From Marmoricola endophyticus (GTDB lineage Bacteria > Actinomycetota > Actinomycetes > Propionibacteriales > Nocardioidaceae): a stretch of 64,000 bases of DNA. The position numbers were made by a program, and so were the translations under genes. The notes under the pieces were generated by a model. It was not told the DNA's origin. It worked only from the letters and a program-made list of their open reading frames with translations, and did no database searches. Below, piece after piece: positions 51,489-58,868 of this stretch (positions within the stretch are counted from its first letter, which is position 1; each line of letters opens with the position of its first letter). Location of the stretch: the NCBI RefSeq assembly GCF_014644415.1, contig NZ_BMKQ01000001.1, positions 1,230,861 to 1,294,860 of the forward strand, read 5' to 3'.

Positions 51489-53342
51489 CTACATCTGCAG
51501 GTCGACGTCGTACTCCCGCATCCAGTCGTCGATGTTGAGCATCCGGTCGACGAGCATCTGGGTGCCGTGGTCCGGCTTGTCCAGCACCGCGAGCAGCTGG
51601 CGACGGTCGGAGATCGCCGAGAGCGGCGACGAGTCGTCCTCGACCCGGCTGAGCAGGTCCTCGGAGATCGACTTCAGGTAGCCCGGGTCCTGGGTGGCCG
51701 GGTACGGCGACTTCACCCGCTGCACGACCGACTCGGGGAGCAGGTCGGCGGTCGCGGCACGCAGCAGCGACTTCTCACGTCCGTCGAAGGTCTTCAGCGA
51801 CCACGGGGTGTTGAAGACGTACTGCACCAGCCGGTGGTCGCAGAACGGCACGCGCACCTCGAGACCGACCGCCATGCTCATCCGGTCCTTGCGGTCGAGC
51901 AGGTTGGGCAGGAAGCGGGTGAGGTAGGAGTAGCAGACCTCGCGCATCCGGGCCTCGTGGCCCGTCTCGCCCTCCAGGCGGGGCACCTCGGCCATCGTGG
52001 CGTCGTACTGCGCGGCGACGTAGCCGTCGAGGTCGAGCCGCTCGGCCACCCGGTCGGACAGGATGGTCGAGCCGAGCCGGCCCTTCGCCATCCCGCGCAT
52101 CCACGGGAAGGTGCCCGCGTTCACGGCCTCGGGGTCGTGGAAGTCCTTGTAGCCGCCGAACACCTCGTCGGCGGACTCGCCCGAGAGCGCCACCGTCGAC
52201 TGCTCGCGCACCGCCTTGAACAGCAGGTACAGCGAGGTGTCCATCTCCCCCATGCCCGGCAGGTCCCGCGAGCGCAGCACCGCGGCCCGGAAGCCCGGGT
52301 CCAGCAGCGAGTCGTTGTTGAGCAGGATCCGCTGGTGGTCGCTCGCGATGTGCTCGGCCACGGCGGTGACGTACGGCCCGTCCGGCGTGGCGCGCATGTC
52401 GTCGGCCTCGAAGTTCTCGTCGTAGCCCTCGAAGTCGACCGAGAACGTCCGCAGCGGCCCCTCACCGCGCTCCGCGAGACCGCGGGCGGCCATCGCCGAG
52501 AGCGCCGAGGAGTCCAGGCCGCCGGAGAGCAGCGAGCACAGCGGCACGTCGCTGATCAGCTGCCGGGACGCGGTGTCGAGCAGCAGCTCGCGCACCGTGT
52601 CGACGGTCTCCTCCTGTCTGTCGGTGTGCGTGGTCGACTCCAGCTCCCAGTACGTCGTGTCGCGGATGCCGCTGCGGTCGACGGTGACCACGTGCCCGGG
52701 GCGTACCTCGTGCATGCCGGCGTACGGCGCCTCACCGGGCACGGCGACGAAGCCGAGGACCTGGCGCAGGCCGTCCTCGTCGATGACCGCCTTCGCCCGG
52801 CTGTTGGCCAGGATCGCCTTGGGCTCGGAGCCGAAGAGCACCCCGTCCGGCGTCGGGTAGTAGTACAGCGGCTTGATGCCGAGCCGGTCGCGCACCAGGT
52901 GCAGGCGCTGGTTGCGCTCGTCCCAGAGGGCGTAGGCGAACATCCCGTTCAGGTCCTCGACCGCGCCGACACCCTGGCGCAGGTGCTTGTGGAGCACGGC
53001 CTCGGTGTCGCTGCGGGTGGCCAGGTCGGCCCCGGCGGCCTGCAGCTCCTCGCGCAGCTCACGGAAGTTGTAGGTCTCGCCCGAGTAGACGATGGCGAGG
53101 TCGCCCTCGCCGGCGCGGGCGTCCGTACGATGGCCCGTGGCCTGGTCCAGCGCCATCGGCTGGTCGCCGTTCTCGACGTCGATCACGGCCAGTCGTCGGT
53201 GCCCCAGCGCGACGTGCTCGCGCACGTAGAGACCCTCGTCGTCCGGGCCGCGACAGGCCATCGTGCTCGTCATCGTGAGCACCTCGTCGCGCCGCCGCCG
53301 CAGGTCGTCCTCGAAGGACACCCAGCCGCACAGACCACACAT
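51489..53342 (-). CDS. asnB: Asparagine synthase (glutamine-hydrolysing)
   Basis: This 617-residue amidotransferase begins MCGLCGWVSF with the catalytic Cys2 of the class II glutaminase domain. RGPDDEG and GEIYNF-like GETYNFRELR follow, and the synthetase domain has the pyrophosphate loop LLSGGLDSSALSAM. It makes asparagine, or amidates another carboxylate such as cell-wall diaminopimelate, as some actinobacterial AsnB-like proteins do. It is convergent with dnaE2 with 3 bases between. Two inverted repeats lie in its promoter region. Confidence 0.94.
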   Translation of the reverse strand: MCGLCGWVSFEDDLRRRRDEVLTMTSTMACRGPDDEGLYVREHVALGHRRLAVIDVENGDQPMALDQATGHRTDARAGEGDLAIVYSGETYNFRELREELQAAGADLATRSDTEAVLHKHLRQGVGAVEDLNGMFAYALWDERNQRLHLVRDRLGIKPLYYYPTPDGVLFGSEPKAILANSRAKAVIDEDGLRQVLGFVAVPGEAPYAGMHEVRPGHVVTVDRSGIRDTTYWELESTTHTDRQEETVDTVRELLLDTASRQLISDVPLCSLLSGGLDSSALSAMAARGLAERGEGPLRTFSVDFEGYDENFEADDMRATPDGPYVTAVAEHIASDHQRILLNNDSLLDPGFRAAVLRSRDLPGMGEMDTSLYLLFKAVREQSTVALSGESADEVFGGYKDFHDPEAVNAGTFPWMRGMAKGRLGSTILSDRVAERLDLDGYVAAQYDATMAEVPRLEGETGHEARMREVCYSYLTRFLPNLLDRKDRMSMAVGLEVRVPFCDHRLVQYVFNTPWSLKTFDGREKSLLRAATADLLPESVVQRVKSPYPATQDPGYLKSISEDLLSRVEDDSSPLSAISDRRQLLAVLDKPDHGTQMLVDRMLNIDDWMREYDVDLQM

Positions 53343-53360
53343 GCCAACCTCCCGAGTCAG

Positions 53361-53413
53361 GTAACGAACGTGTTACGGCCCGGTCTACTCCTCGGTAGGT
53401 TGACCATGTCAAC
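53361..53413 (-). promoter_or_regulatory. asnB promoter region with two inverted repeats
   Basis: GTAAC-GAACGT-GTTAC (53361-53376) and GTTGAC-CAT-GTCAAC (53399-53413) lie upstream of asnB. On the minus strand the second repeat contains TTGACA, a perfect -35 hexamer. The first repeat would sit near the transcription start, a good place for a repressor. Confidence 0.5.
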
Positions 53414-53431
53414 TTGTGTGAGATTCCCGAC

Positions 53432-54028
53432 TCAGACCCACAGGTCGGTCCAGGCGAAACCCAGCTCGTCGACCATCGTGCGCAGCAGCGGCAGGCTGAT
53501 CCCGACCACGTTGTGCGGGTCGCCGGTGATGCCGGCGACGAACCCCCCGCCGCGGCCGTCGAGGGTGAAGGCGCCGGCCACCTCCAGCGGCTCCCCGGAG
53601 GCGACGTACGCCGCGATCTCGTCGTCGGTGACGTCGGCGAACCGCACCTGCGTGGCCGCCGAGCGGGCGAGCCAGACCTCGCGGTGGGTGTCGATCAGGC
53701 AGTGCCCGGTGTGCAGGACGCCGGCCCGGCCACGCATGGCCTGCCAGCGTCGCGTCGCCTCCTCGGGCGTGTGCGGCTTGCCCAGGATCTCCCTGTCGAG
53801 CTCGAGCACCGAGTCGCAGCCGATGACCAGGGACCGGGGCTCGCGAGCGGCCACCGCGACGGCCTTGAGCTGGGCGAGGCGGAGGACGTACGCGGCCGGC
53901 TCGTCCTTCTCCACCTGCTCCTCGTCGACCCCGGAGACGACGACCTCGGGCTCGAGGCCGGCCGCGCGCAGGGTCGCGAGGCGGGCCGGAGAGGCGGAGG
54001 CGAGGACGAGACGAGGGGCCGTGGTCAC
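53432..54028 (-). CDS. maf: Maf-type nucleoside triphosphate pyrophosphatase
   Basis: This 198-residue Maf/YhdE protein has LVLASASPARLATLRAAG at the N-terminus, SGVDEE, the substrate/metal Asp in VIGCDSVLELD, and TGHCLID. It hydrolyses non-canonical nucleotides (dTTP/UTP or modified forms). Genes for it follow accD-accE in many actinobacteria; here asnB and the mutasome separate them. GTG start. Confidence 0.95.
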   Translation of the reverse strand: MTTAPRLVLASASPARLATLRAAGLEPEVVVSGVDEEQVEKDEPAAYVLRLAQLKAVAVAAREPRSLVIGCDSVLELDREILGKPHTPEEATRRWQAMRGRAGVLHTGHCLIDTHREVWLARSAATQVRFADVTDDEIAAYVASGEPLEVAGAFTLDGRGGGFVAGITGDPHNVVGISLPLLRTMVDELGFAWTDLWV

Positions 54029-54047
54029 CGGCCGAGCCTAGTGATCG

Positions 54048-55247
54048 CTACTCGACGGGGAGGCCCAACCCTCGGGCGATCAGCATCCGCTGCACCTCGG
54101 AGGTCCCCTCGCCGATCTCGAGGATCTTGGCGTCGCGGTAGAGCCGGGCGACCGGGTACTCCTCCATGAAGCCGTAGCCGCCGAAGACCTGGGTCGCGAT
54201 CCGCGTCGCGGAGACCGCGGACTCGGAGGTGTAGAGCTTGGCCACCGACGCCGCCTGCTTGAAGTCCTTGGTGGAGATGCGGCGTCCTGCATCCATGGCG
54301 TCCTTCATCGCCGCCGCGCGGTAGGTGAGCAGCCGCGCCGCGTGCAGCATCGTCTCGAGGTCCGCGATCTGGAACGCGACGCCCTGCTTGCGCCCGATCG
54401 GGCCGCCGAAGGTGGTCCGCTCGCCGGCGTACGCCACGCAGTGGTCGACGCAGGCCTGGATGCAGCCCACCGCCAGCGCCGCGATCGCGACCCGGCCGTC
54501 GTCGAGGGTGGAGAGGAACTGCGCGTAGCCGCGGCCGCGCCCACCGAGCAGGTTGGCCTCGGGGACCCGGGCGCCGTCGAAGCTGAGCGGGTGGGTGTCG
54601 GAGGCGTTCCAGCCGAGCTTGTCGTACGCCTTCTCGGCGGTGAAGCCGGGCGTGCCCGCCGGGACCATGATCGCGCTGATCTCGGGCCGCCCGTCGGCGC
54701 GCTCACCGGTCCGTGCCGTGACCGTCACCAGGGAGGTGATCTCCGAGCCCGAGTTGGTGATGAACTGCTTGGCCCCGTCGACGACCCACTCGCCGTCGTC
54801 GAGGACCGCCTTCGTGCGCGTCGCTCCGGCGTCGGAGCCGGCACCGGGCTCGGTCAGCCCGAAGCCGGCCAGCCGCTGCCCGGCGACCAGGTCGGGGAGC
54901 CAGGTCTGCCTCTGCTCGTCGTCGCCGAAGGTGAGGATCGGGTTGATGCCGAGCCCGACGGCGGCCTCGAGGGTGATCCCGATCGACTGGTCGACCCGGC
55001 CGAGCTCCTCGATGGCCAGGCACAGGCTGGTGAAGCCGCCGTCCTCGCCGGCGAGGCCGGCGCCGCCGTACTCCTCCGGCGCGGTCAGGCCGAACAGTCC
55101 GAGATCGCCCATCTTGTGCACCACGTCGACCGGGAAGTGGTGCTCGCGGTCCCACTGCGCTGCGTGCGGCGCGACCTCCTTCTCGGCGAAGTCGCGGACG
55201 GTACGACGGAACGACTCGTGCTCGGCGGACAGCTCGAAGGGCGACAT
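54048..55247 (-). CDS. Acyl-CoA dehydrogenase
   Basis: This 399-residue dehydrogenase has FGLTEPGAGSDAGATRT, KQFITNSGSE, the RTTFGGPIGRKQGVAFQ block and the C-terminal QVFGGYGFMEEYPVARLYRDAKI with EGTSEVQ. The sequence is of the short/branched-chain (FadE/isovaleryl-like) type. TACGCT lies 7 bases before the ATG, and an inverted repeat covers the -35 region, indicating regulation by a TetR-like factor not encoded next to it. Confidence 0.94.
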   Translation of the reverse strand: MSPFELSAEHESFRRTVRDFAEKEVAPHAAQWDREHHFPVDVVHKMGDLGLFGLTAPEEYGGAGLAGEDGGFTSLCLAIEELGRVDQSIGITLEAAVGLGINPILTFGDDEQRQTWLPDLVAGQRLAGFGLTEPGAGSDAGATRTKAVLDDGEWVVDGAKQFITNSGSEITSLVTVTARTGERADGRPEISAIMVPAGTPGFTAEKAYDKLGWNASDTHPLSFDGARVPEANLLGGRGRGYAQFLSTLDDGRVAIAALAVGCIQACVDHCVAYAGERTTFGGPIGRKQGVAFQIADLETMLHAARLLTYRAAAMKDAMDAGRRISTKDFKQAASVAKLYTSESAVSATRIATQVFGGYGFMEEYPVARLYRDAKILEIGEGTSEVQRMLIARGLGLPVE

Positions 55248-55268
55248 GCGCCACAGCGTACGGCCTTA

Positions 55269-55288
55269 AGGTTAACGAGCGCTAACCT
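55269..55288. promoter_or_regulatory. Putative operator of the acyl-CoA dehydrogenase gene
   Basis: AGGTTA-ACGAGCGC-TAACCT is a perfect 6-base inverted repeat over the -35 area of the gene ending at 54048. It also contains the TAA stop of the ohrR gene. The shape resembles TetR-type operators of branched-chain or fatty-acid degradation genes. Confidence 0.5.
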
Positions 55289-55730
55289 CGACGGAGTCCG
55301 CCAGCCGCCGCAGCGACCGCTGCAGGTCCACCAGCCCCGCAGCGTCCGTGCCCAGCGCCTCGGTGACCCGGCACTGGATCTCGGCGAAGTGACCGTGCAC
55401 GTCTCGCCCCTCCTCGGTGATCGCGACCTCGACGACCCGCTCGTCGGACCGGGAGCGGACCCGGGTGACCCGACCGGCCGCTTCCAGGCGCCGCAGCAGC
55501 GGGGTGAGGGTGCCGTGGTCGAGCCGGAGCTCGCGGCCCACCTCGCCGACCGGGACCGGCGCCTCGCGGGCGGCGAGCAGCACGAGGACGAGGTACTGCG
55601 GGTAGGTGAGGTCGAGCTCGGCGAGCAGCGGCCGGTAGTAGGCGGTCATCGCCCGGGAGGCGGCGTAGAGGTCGAAGCAGACCAGGTCCTCCAGGGCGGC
55701 GTCGCGGGCGACAGGGGTACGAGCGGGCAC
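55272..55730 (-). CDS. ohrR: OhrR-type MarR family peroxide-sensing repressor
   Basis: This 152-residue repressor has an N-terminal EDLVCFDLYAASRAMTAYYR carrying the redox-sensing Cys18 in the OhrR context, followed by LTYPQYLVLVLL and a winged helix (LRLDHGTLTPLLRRLEAAG). Oxidation of this Cys by organic hydroperoxides releases DNA. It is divergent from an OsmC-family peroxidase gene with a palindromic operator between. GTG has a strong AGGAGG ribosome site. Confidence 0.92.
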   Translation of the reverse strand: MPARTPVARDAALEDLVCFDLYAASRAMTAYYRPLLAELDLTYPQYLVLVLLAAREAPVPVGEVGRELRLDHGTLTPLLRRLEAAGRVTRVRSRSDERVVEVAITEEGRDVHGHFAEIQCRVTEALGTDAAGLVDLQRSLRRLADSVEVSAR

Positions 55731-55783
55731 GGCGCCTCCTCTGCGTGGTTGTGGGGCCAGAGTACGTCGCGTACGTTTATCTT

Positions 55784-55804
55784 GTGCGCAAGGAAATTGC
55801 GCAC
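55784..55804. promoter_or_regulatory. OhrR operator
   Basis: GTGCGCAA-GGAAA-TTGCGCAC is a perfect 8-base inverted repeat in the gap between ohrR and the divergent osmC-like gene, 25 bases upstream of the latter's ATG. It probably controls both genes. Confidence 0.75.
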
Positions 55805-55828
55805 TCCCTACGCTTCAGGAGGACTCAC

Positions 55829-56272
55829 ATGCCGACTCGTACTTCTCGCACCGCGTGGAACGGCGGCCTCGAGGACGGCTCCGGACAGGTCGAGCTGACC
55901 AGCTCCGGTGTCGGGACCTACACCGTGTCGTTCCCGACCCGGTCGGCCGACGACGCCAACGGCTCGACCAGCCCCGAGGAGCTGATCGCCGCCGCGCACT
56001 CCTCCTGCTACGCGATGCAGCTCTCGGCCTTCGTCGCCGAGGCCGGCGGGACTCCGCAGTCGCTCGAGGTCACGGCCGAGGTCTCGCTCGGCCCGGACTC
56101 CGCCGACGGCGGGTTCAAGCTCACCGGCATCGCGCTGAAGGTCGTCGGTGAGGTCGACGGTCTCGACGAGGCCGCCTTCACGCAGGCCGCCGAGAAGGCC
56201 AAGGCCGGCTGCCCGGTCAGCAAGGCCCTCACCGGCGTCGAGATCACCCTCGACGCCTCGCTCGAGGGCTGA
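55829..56272 (+). CDS. osmC: OsmC family peroxiredoxin
   Basis: This 147-residue thiol peroxidase has the two catalytic cysteines in HSSCYAMQ (Cys60) and AGCPVSKAL (Cys128), and the N-terminal TAWNGGLEDGSGQV typical of the OsmC branch (rather than Ohr). It reduces organic hydroperoxides and is presumably de-repressed by OhrR oxidation. The ribosome site is AGGAGG (55817-55822). Confidence 0.93.
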   Translation: MPTRTSRTAWNGGLEDGSGQVELTSSGVGTYTVSFPTRSADDANGSTSPEELIAAAHSSCYAMQLSAFVAEAGGTPQSLEVTAEVSLGPDSADGGFKLTGIALKVVGEVDGLDEAAFTQAAEKAKAGCPVSKALTGVEITLDASLEG

Positions 56273-56290
56273 GCACCCGCACGACCCGGC

Positions 56291-56327
56291 CAGCACGCCG
56301 CCCGCACCGTGCGCGGGCGGCGTGCTG
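56291..56327. terminator. Bidirectional terminator between osmC and the isochorismatase-like gene
   Basis: CAGCACGCCGCCCGC (56291-56305) pairs perfectly with GCGGGCGGCGTGCTG (56313-56327) around the loop ACCGTGC. This strong 15-base stem lies between convergent genes. Confidence 0.8.
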
Positions 56328-56330
56328 TCG

Positions 56331-56909
56331 TCAGCCGAGCCGGGCGTCGAGCTCCTCCGTGGTGAGGACGTCCGCCTGGCCCGGGAAGATCCGCGAGAGC
56401 AGGAAGTCGTGGACCTCCGGGTCCGGGTCGGCGGTGGCGTCCGAGAGCACGAGCACCCGGTAGTCGCGATCGCTGGCGTCGCGCACCGTCGACAGGGTGA
56501 CGCCGCTGGTGGAGACGCCCGCCAGCACGATCGTGCCCACGTCCCGCGCGCGCAGCTGCTCATCCAGGTCGGTCGTCGAGAAGGCCCCGACCCGGCTCTT
56601 GCGCACGACGGCGTCACCCTCGCGCGGGGCCAGCGCCTCGACCACCTGCGTGCCCGGTGCGTCCGGCCGCATCGCCTCGTTCTCGGCCAGCGCCGCGAAA
56701 CGGCTGTGGGCCGGCGCGCTCGCGGCCTCCTCGGCGGAGAGCCCGACGCGGACGTAGCCCACGTGGCCGCCGTGCCGGCGGACGACCTCGATCGCCGCCG
56801 CGGCCCGCGCGACCTGGGCGTCGGGGTCGGGCAGCCGGCCCACGATCGCCGGCTGGTAGTCCATCACCAGCAGGGCGGTCCGGGCGGGGTCGAGGTCGAG
56901 GTCGTCCAT
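56331..56909 (-). CDS. Isochorismatase-like hydrolase lacking the usual nucleophilic Cys
   Basis: In this 192-residue cysteine-hydrolase-fold protein, Asp17 (LLVMDYQP) and Lys104 (VVRKSRVG) of the D-K-C triad are present, but the nucleophile position in LAGVSTSGVTLST is Val137, with no Cys. It may therefore be an isochorismatase-type (Cys-less) enzyme or inactive. It ends the minus-strand run MarR - MFS - this gene, so it may act on a compound exported by the MFS pump. ATG follows GGAGGA. Confidence 0.8.
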   Translation of the reverse strand: MDDLDLDPARTALLVMDYQPAIVGRLPDPDAQVARAAAAIEVVRRHGGHVGYVRVGLSAEEAASAPAHSRFAALAENEAMRPDAPGTQVVEALAPREGDAVVRKSRVGAFSTTDLDEQLRARDVGTIVLAGVSTSGVTLSTVRDASDRDYRVLVLSDATADPDPEVHDFLLSRIFPGQADVLTTEELDARLG

Positions 56910-56920
56910 GGTGGTCCTCC

Positions 56921-58300
56921 TCAGGACTCGTCGTGTCGTACGCCGACCGCGCGGAGGCTGCGGTCGGCCAGGGTGAGCAGCGTCATCAGCCCGGAGACCA
57001 CCACCAGGAACCAGGCCAGCTGGTGCAGCCCGGGAGTGTCCGCGCTCGGGCCGAAGAACGCGCCGGCGGCCGCGGAGGAGGCGATCGCACCGAGGTACAT
57101 CCCGGTGCGCAGCAGCCCCGCGGACGAGGCGATCCGAGACGCCTCGGCCTGGTGGTACACGGCGTTCTGGTTGCCGAGGTTGAGCAGGCCCTGCGGCACG
57201 CCGAAGACCACGATGAGCACGACCAGGAACCACACCGGCGTCGCGCCGTCGAGGAGCAGCAGGAGCATCGAGCCGAGCAGCTGGGCGCACGCACCCACGA
57301 CCAGCTTGGCGCGGATCTCGGCCCGCCGGCCGGTCAGTGCGGAGACGACCAGCGCGGTCCCGCTCAGCGGCAGCAGCAGCGCCCCGGCCTGGGACGGCGA
57401 CAGGCCGCGGCCGTCCTGGAGCCACTGGGTGACGCCGTACAGCACCGAGTAGGCGGTGATCCCGGTCAGCAGCTGACGCAGGTAGGTCGCGAGGAGGGCC
57501 GGGCTGTGGCCGAGCACCCGCACGTCCAGGAACGGGTCGCTCGCCCGCAGCTCGCGCACGGCGAACAGCACCGCCAGCACGACGGTGAGCAGGAGCAGCC
57601 AGGTGTCGTCGAGCGAGGGCTCCATGAGGAACAGCAGCAGGGCGATGAGGGTCCCGGAGAACAGCGCGACGCCCGGCAGGTCGTACGACGGCCGCGCGGC
57701 GGTGGGCGGCGTGATCGTGCCGCGCGGCATCCGCAGCCAGGCCAGGACGAAGGTCACCACGGCCAGCGGCAGGTTGACGGCGAAGGTCGCGCGCCAGCCG
57801 CCGACGCCGATCAGCAGACCACCCAGCGTCGGCCCGACGACCGCGATCGTCTGGCTGGACACGGCGAGGACCGTCAGGACGGACTGCGGGCTCTCCTCAC
57901 CGGTCCGTCGCGCCTCGCTGCGGATCAGGTACATCGCCGCGGGATACCCGGCACACGTGCCCAGGCCGAGCACCACCCGGGCCACGACGAGGACGGGCAG
58001 GTTCGGGGCGAGGGTGCCGATCAGCCCGCCGAGCCCGATCAGCACGGCACCGGCGAGCGAGAGCCGGCGCGGGCCGAGCACGTCGACGAGCCGCCCGACG
58101 ACCGGCTGCCCGATCGAGGTCGCCAGGTAGAGGCCCGAGACCAGCCAGGCGGTCTGCGAGGCCGGTGCGTCCAGCGCGCGGCCGATCGGGACCAGCGCGA
58201 CGGCCACGATCGAGGAGTTGATCGGGTTGAGGACCGCGCCGAGGACCATCACCGGCAGCAGCCGGCGGTCGAAGCGCGAGCGCGCGTCCGTACCACTCAC
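56921..58300 (-). CDS. MFS drug-efflux transporter (DHA2-like)
   Basis: This 459-residue, 12-14-helix major facilitator has an early acidic/Asn motif VLGAVLNPINSSIVAVALVPI, motif A GRLVDVLGPRRL and motif C region VVGPTLGGLLIG, typical of drug/H+ antiporters. It has a GTGA overlap with the MarR gene upstream, so it is very likely controlled by that repressor. The isochorismatase-like gene follows 11 bases after its stop. Exported compounds are unknown. Confidence 0.9.
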   Translation of the reverse strand: MSGTDARSRFDRRLLPVMVLGAVLNPINSSIVAVALVPIGRALDAPASQTAWLVSGLYLATSIGQPVVGRLVDVLGPRRLSLAGAVLIGLGGLIGTLAPNLPVLVVARVVLGLGTCAGYPAAMYLIRSEARRTGEESPQSVLTVLAVSSQTIAVVGPTLGGLLIGVGGWRATFAVNLPLAVVTFVLAWLRMPRGTITPPTAARPSYDLPGVALFSGTLIALLLFLMEPSLDDTWLLLLTVVLAVLFAVRELRASDPFLDVRVLGHSPALLATYLRQLLTGITAYSVLYGVTQWLQDGRGLSPSQAGALLLPLSGTALVVSALTGRRAEIRAKLVVGACAQLLGSMLLLLLDGATPVWFLVVLIVVFGVPQGLLNLGNQNAVYHQAEASRIASSAGLLRTGMYLGAIASSAAAGAFFGPSADTPGLHQLAWFLVVVSGLMTLLTLADRSLRAVGVRHDES

Positions 58301-58752
58301 CGCGCCGGACCCGCGTCGGCGTCCAGGACCCGCTCCACCAGCGCGGCGGCCTCCCGGACCGTGCGCTGCTCGTCGGCGTCGAGCCGCTGCGCCAGCGCCG
58401 CCACCAGCCACTCCTCGCGGACCGCGCGGGTCTCGGCCAGCCAGGTGCGGCCCTCGTCGGAGACCGAGATCACCTGGCGACGTCCGTCGCCGGGGTCCGA
58501 GGCGCGCTGCACCATGCCCCGCTCCTCCAGCGCCGCGACGGTCGCCGCCATCGACTGCGGCCGGACCCGCTCGGCGGCGGCCAGCTCGCTGGTCCCCGCC
58601 GGGCCGGACTTCTCCAGCCGGCTGAGCACGGAGGTCTGGCTCGGGGTGAGACCGCCGGACTCCCCCAGCGACTTGAGTCGTCGTCGGAGCCGGCTGTACG
58701 CCGTCACCAGGTCGCGGGCCGTACGGACGACCGACTCCTCGCTGGCACCCAC
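58297..58752 (-). CDS. MarR family transcriptional regulator
   Basis: This 151-residue repressor has a winged helix with LAAAERVRPQSMAATVAALEERG and a DGRRQVISVSDEG wing. No Cys is present, so it is ligand-sensing and not redox-sensing. It starts the operon with the MFS exporter and isochorismatase-like genes. A palindrome 18 bases upstream of its GTG is a likely autoregulatory site. Confidence 0.91.
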   Translation of the reverse strand: MGASEESVVRTARDLVTAYSRLRRRLKSLGESGGLTPSQTSVLSRLEKSGPAGTSELAAAERVRPQSMAATVAALEERGMVQRASDPGDGRRQVISVSDEGRTWLAETRAVREEWLVAALAQRLDADEQRTVREAAALVERVLDADAGPAR

Positions 58753-58770
58753 CCGCCGATCCTGAAACTA

Positions 58771-58786
58771 GACAGTCTGAACTGTC
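58771..58786. promoter_or_regulatory. MarR operator
   Basis: GACAGT-CTGA-ACTGTC is a perfect 6-4-6 inverted repeat upstream of the marR gene. On the minus strand TTGACA (a full -35 hexamer) overlaps it. It lies in the divergent gap with accA, so accA expression might also be affected. Confidence 0.6.
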
Positions 58787-58868
58787 AAGTTCAGCCTGCA
58801 CACCTGGTCACCCGACGGGGGCGATACCGTGCCCTCGGCGTACGACGAGACCAGGAGCGTGACGACCG

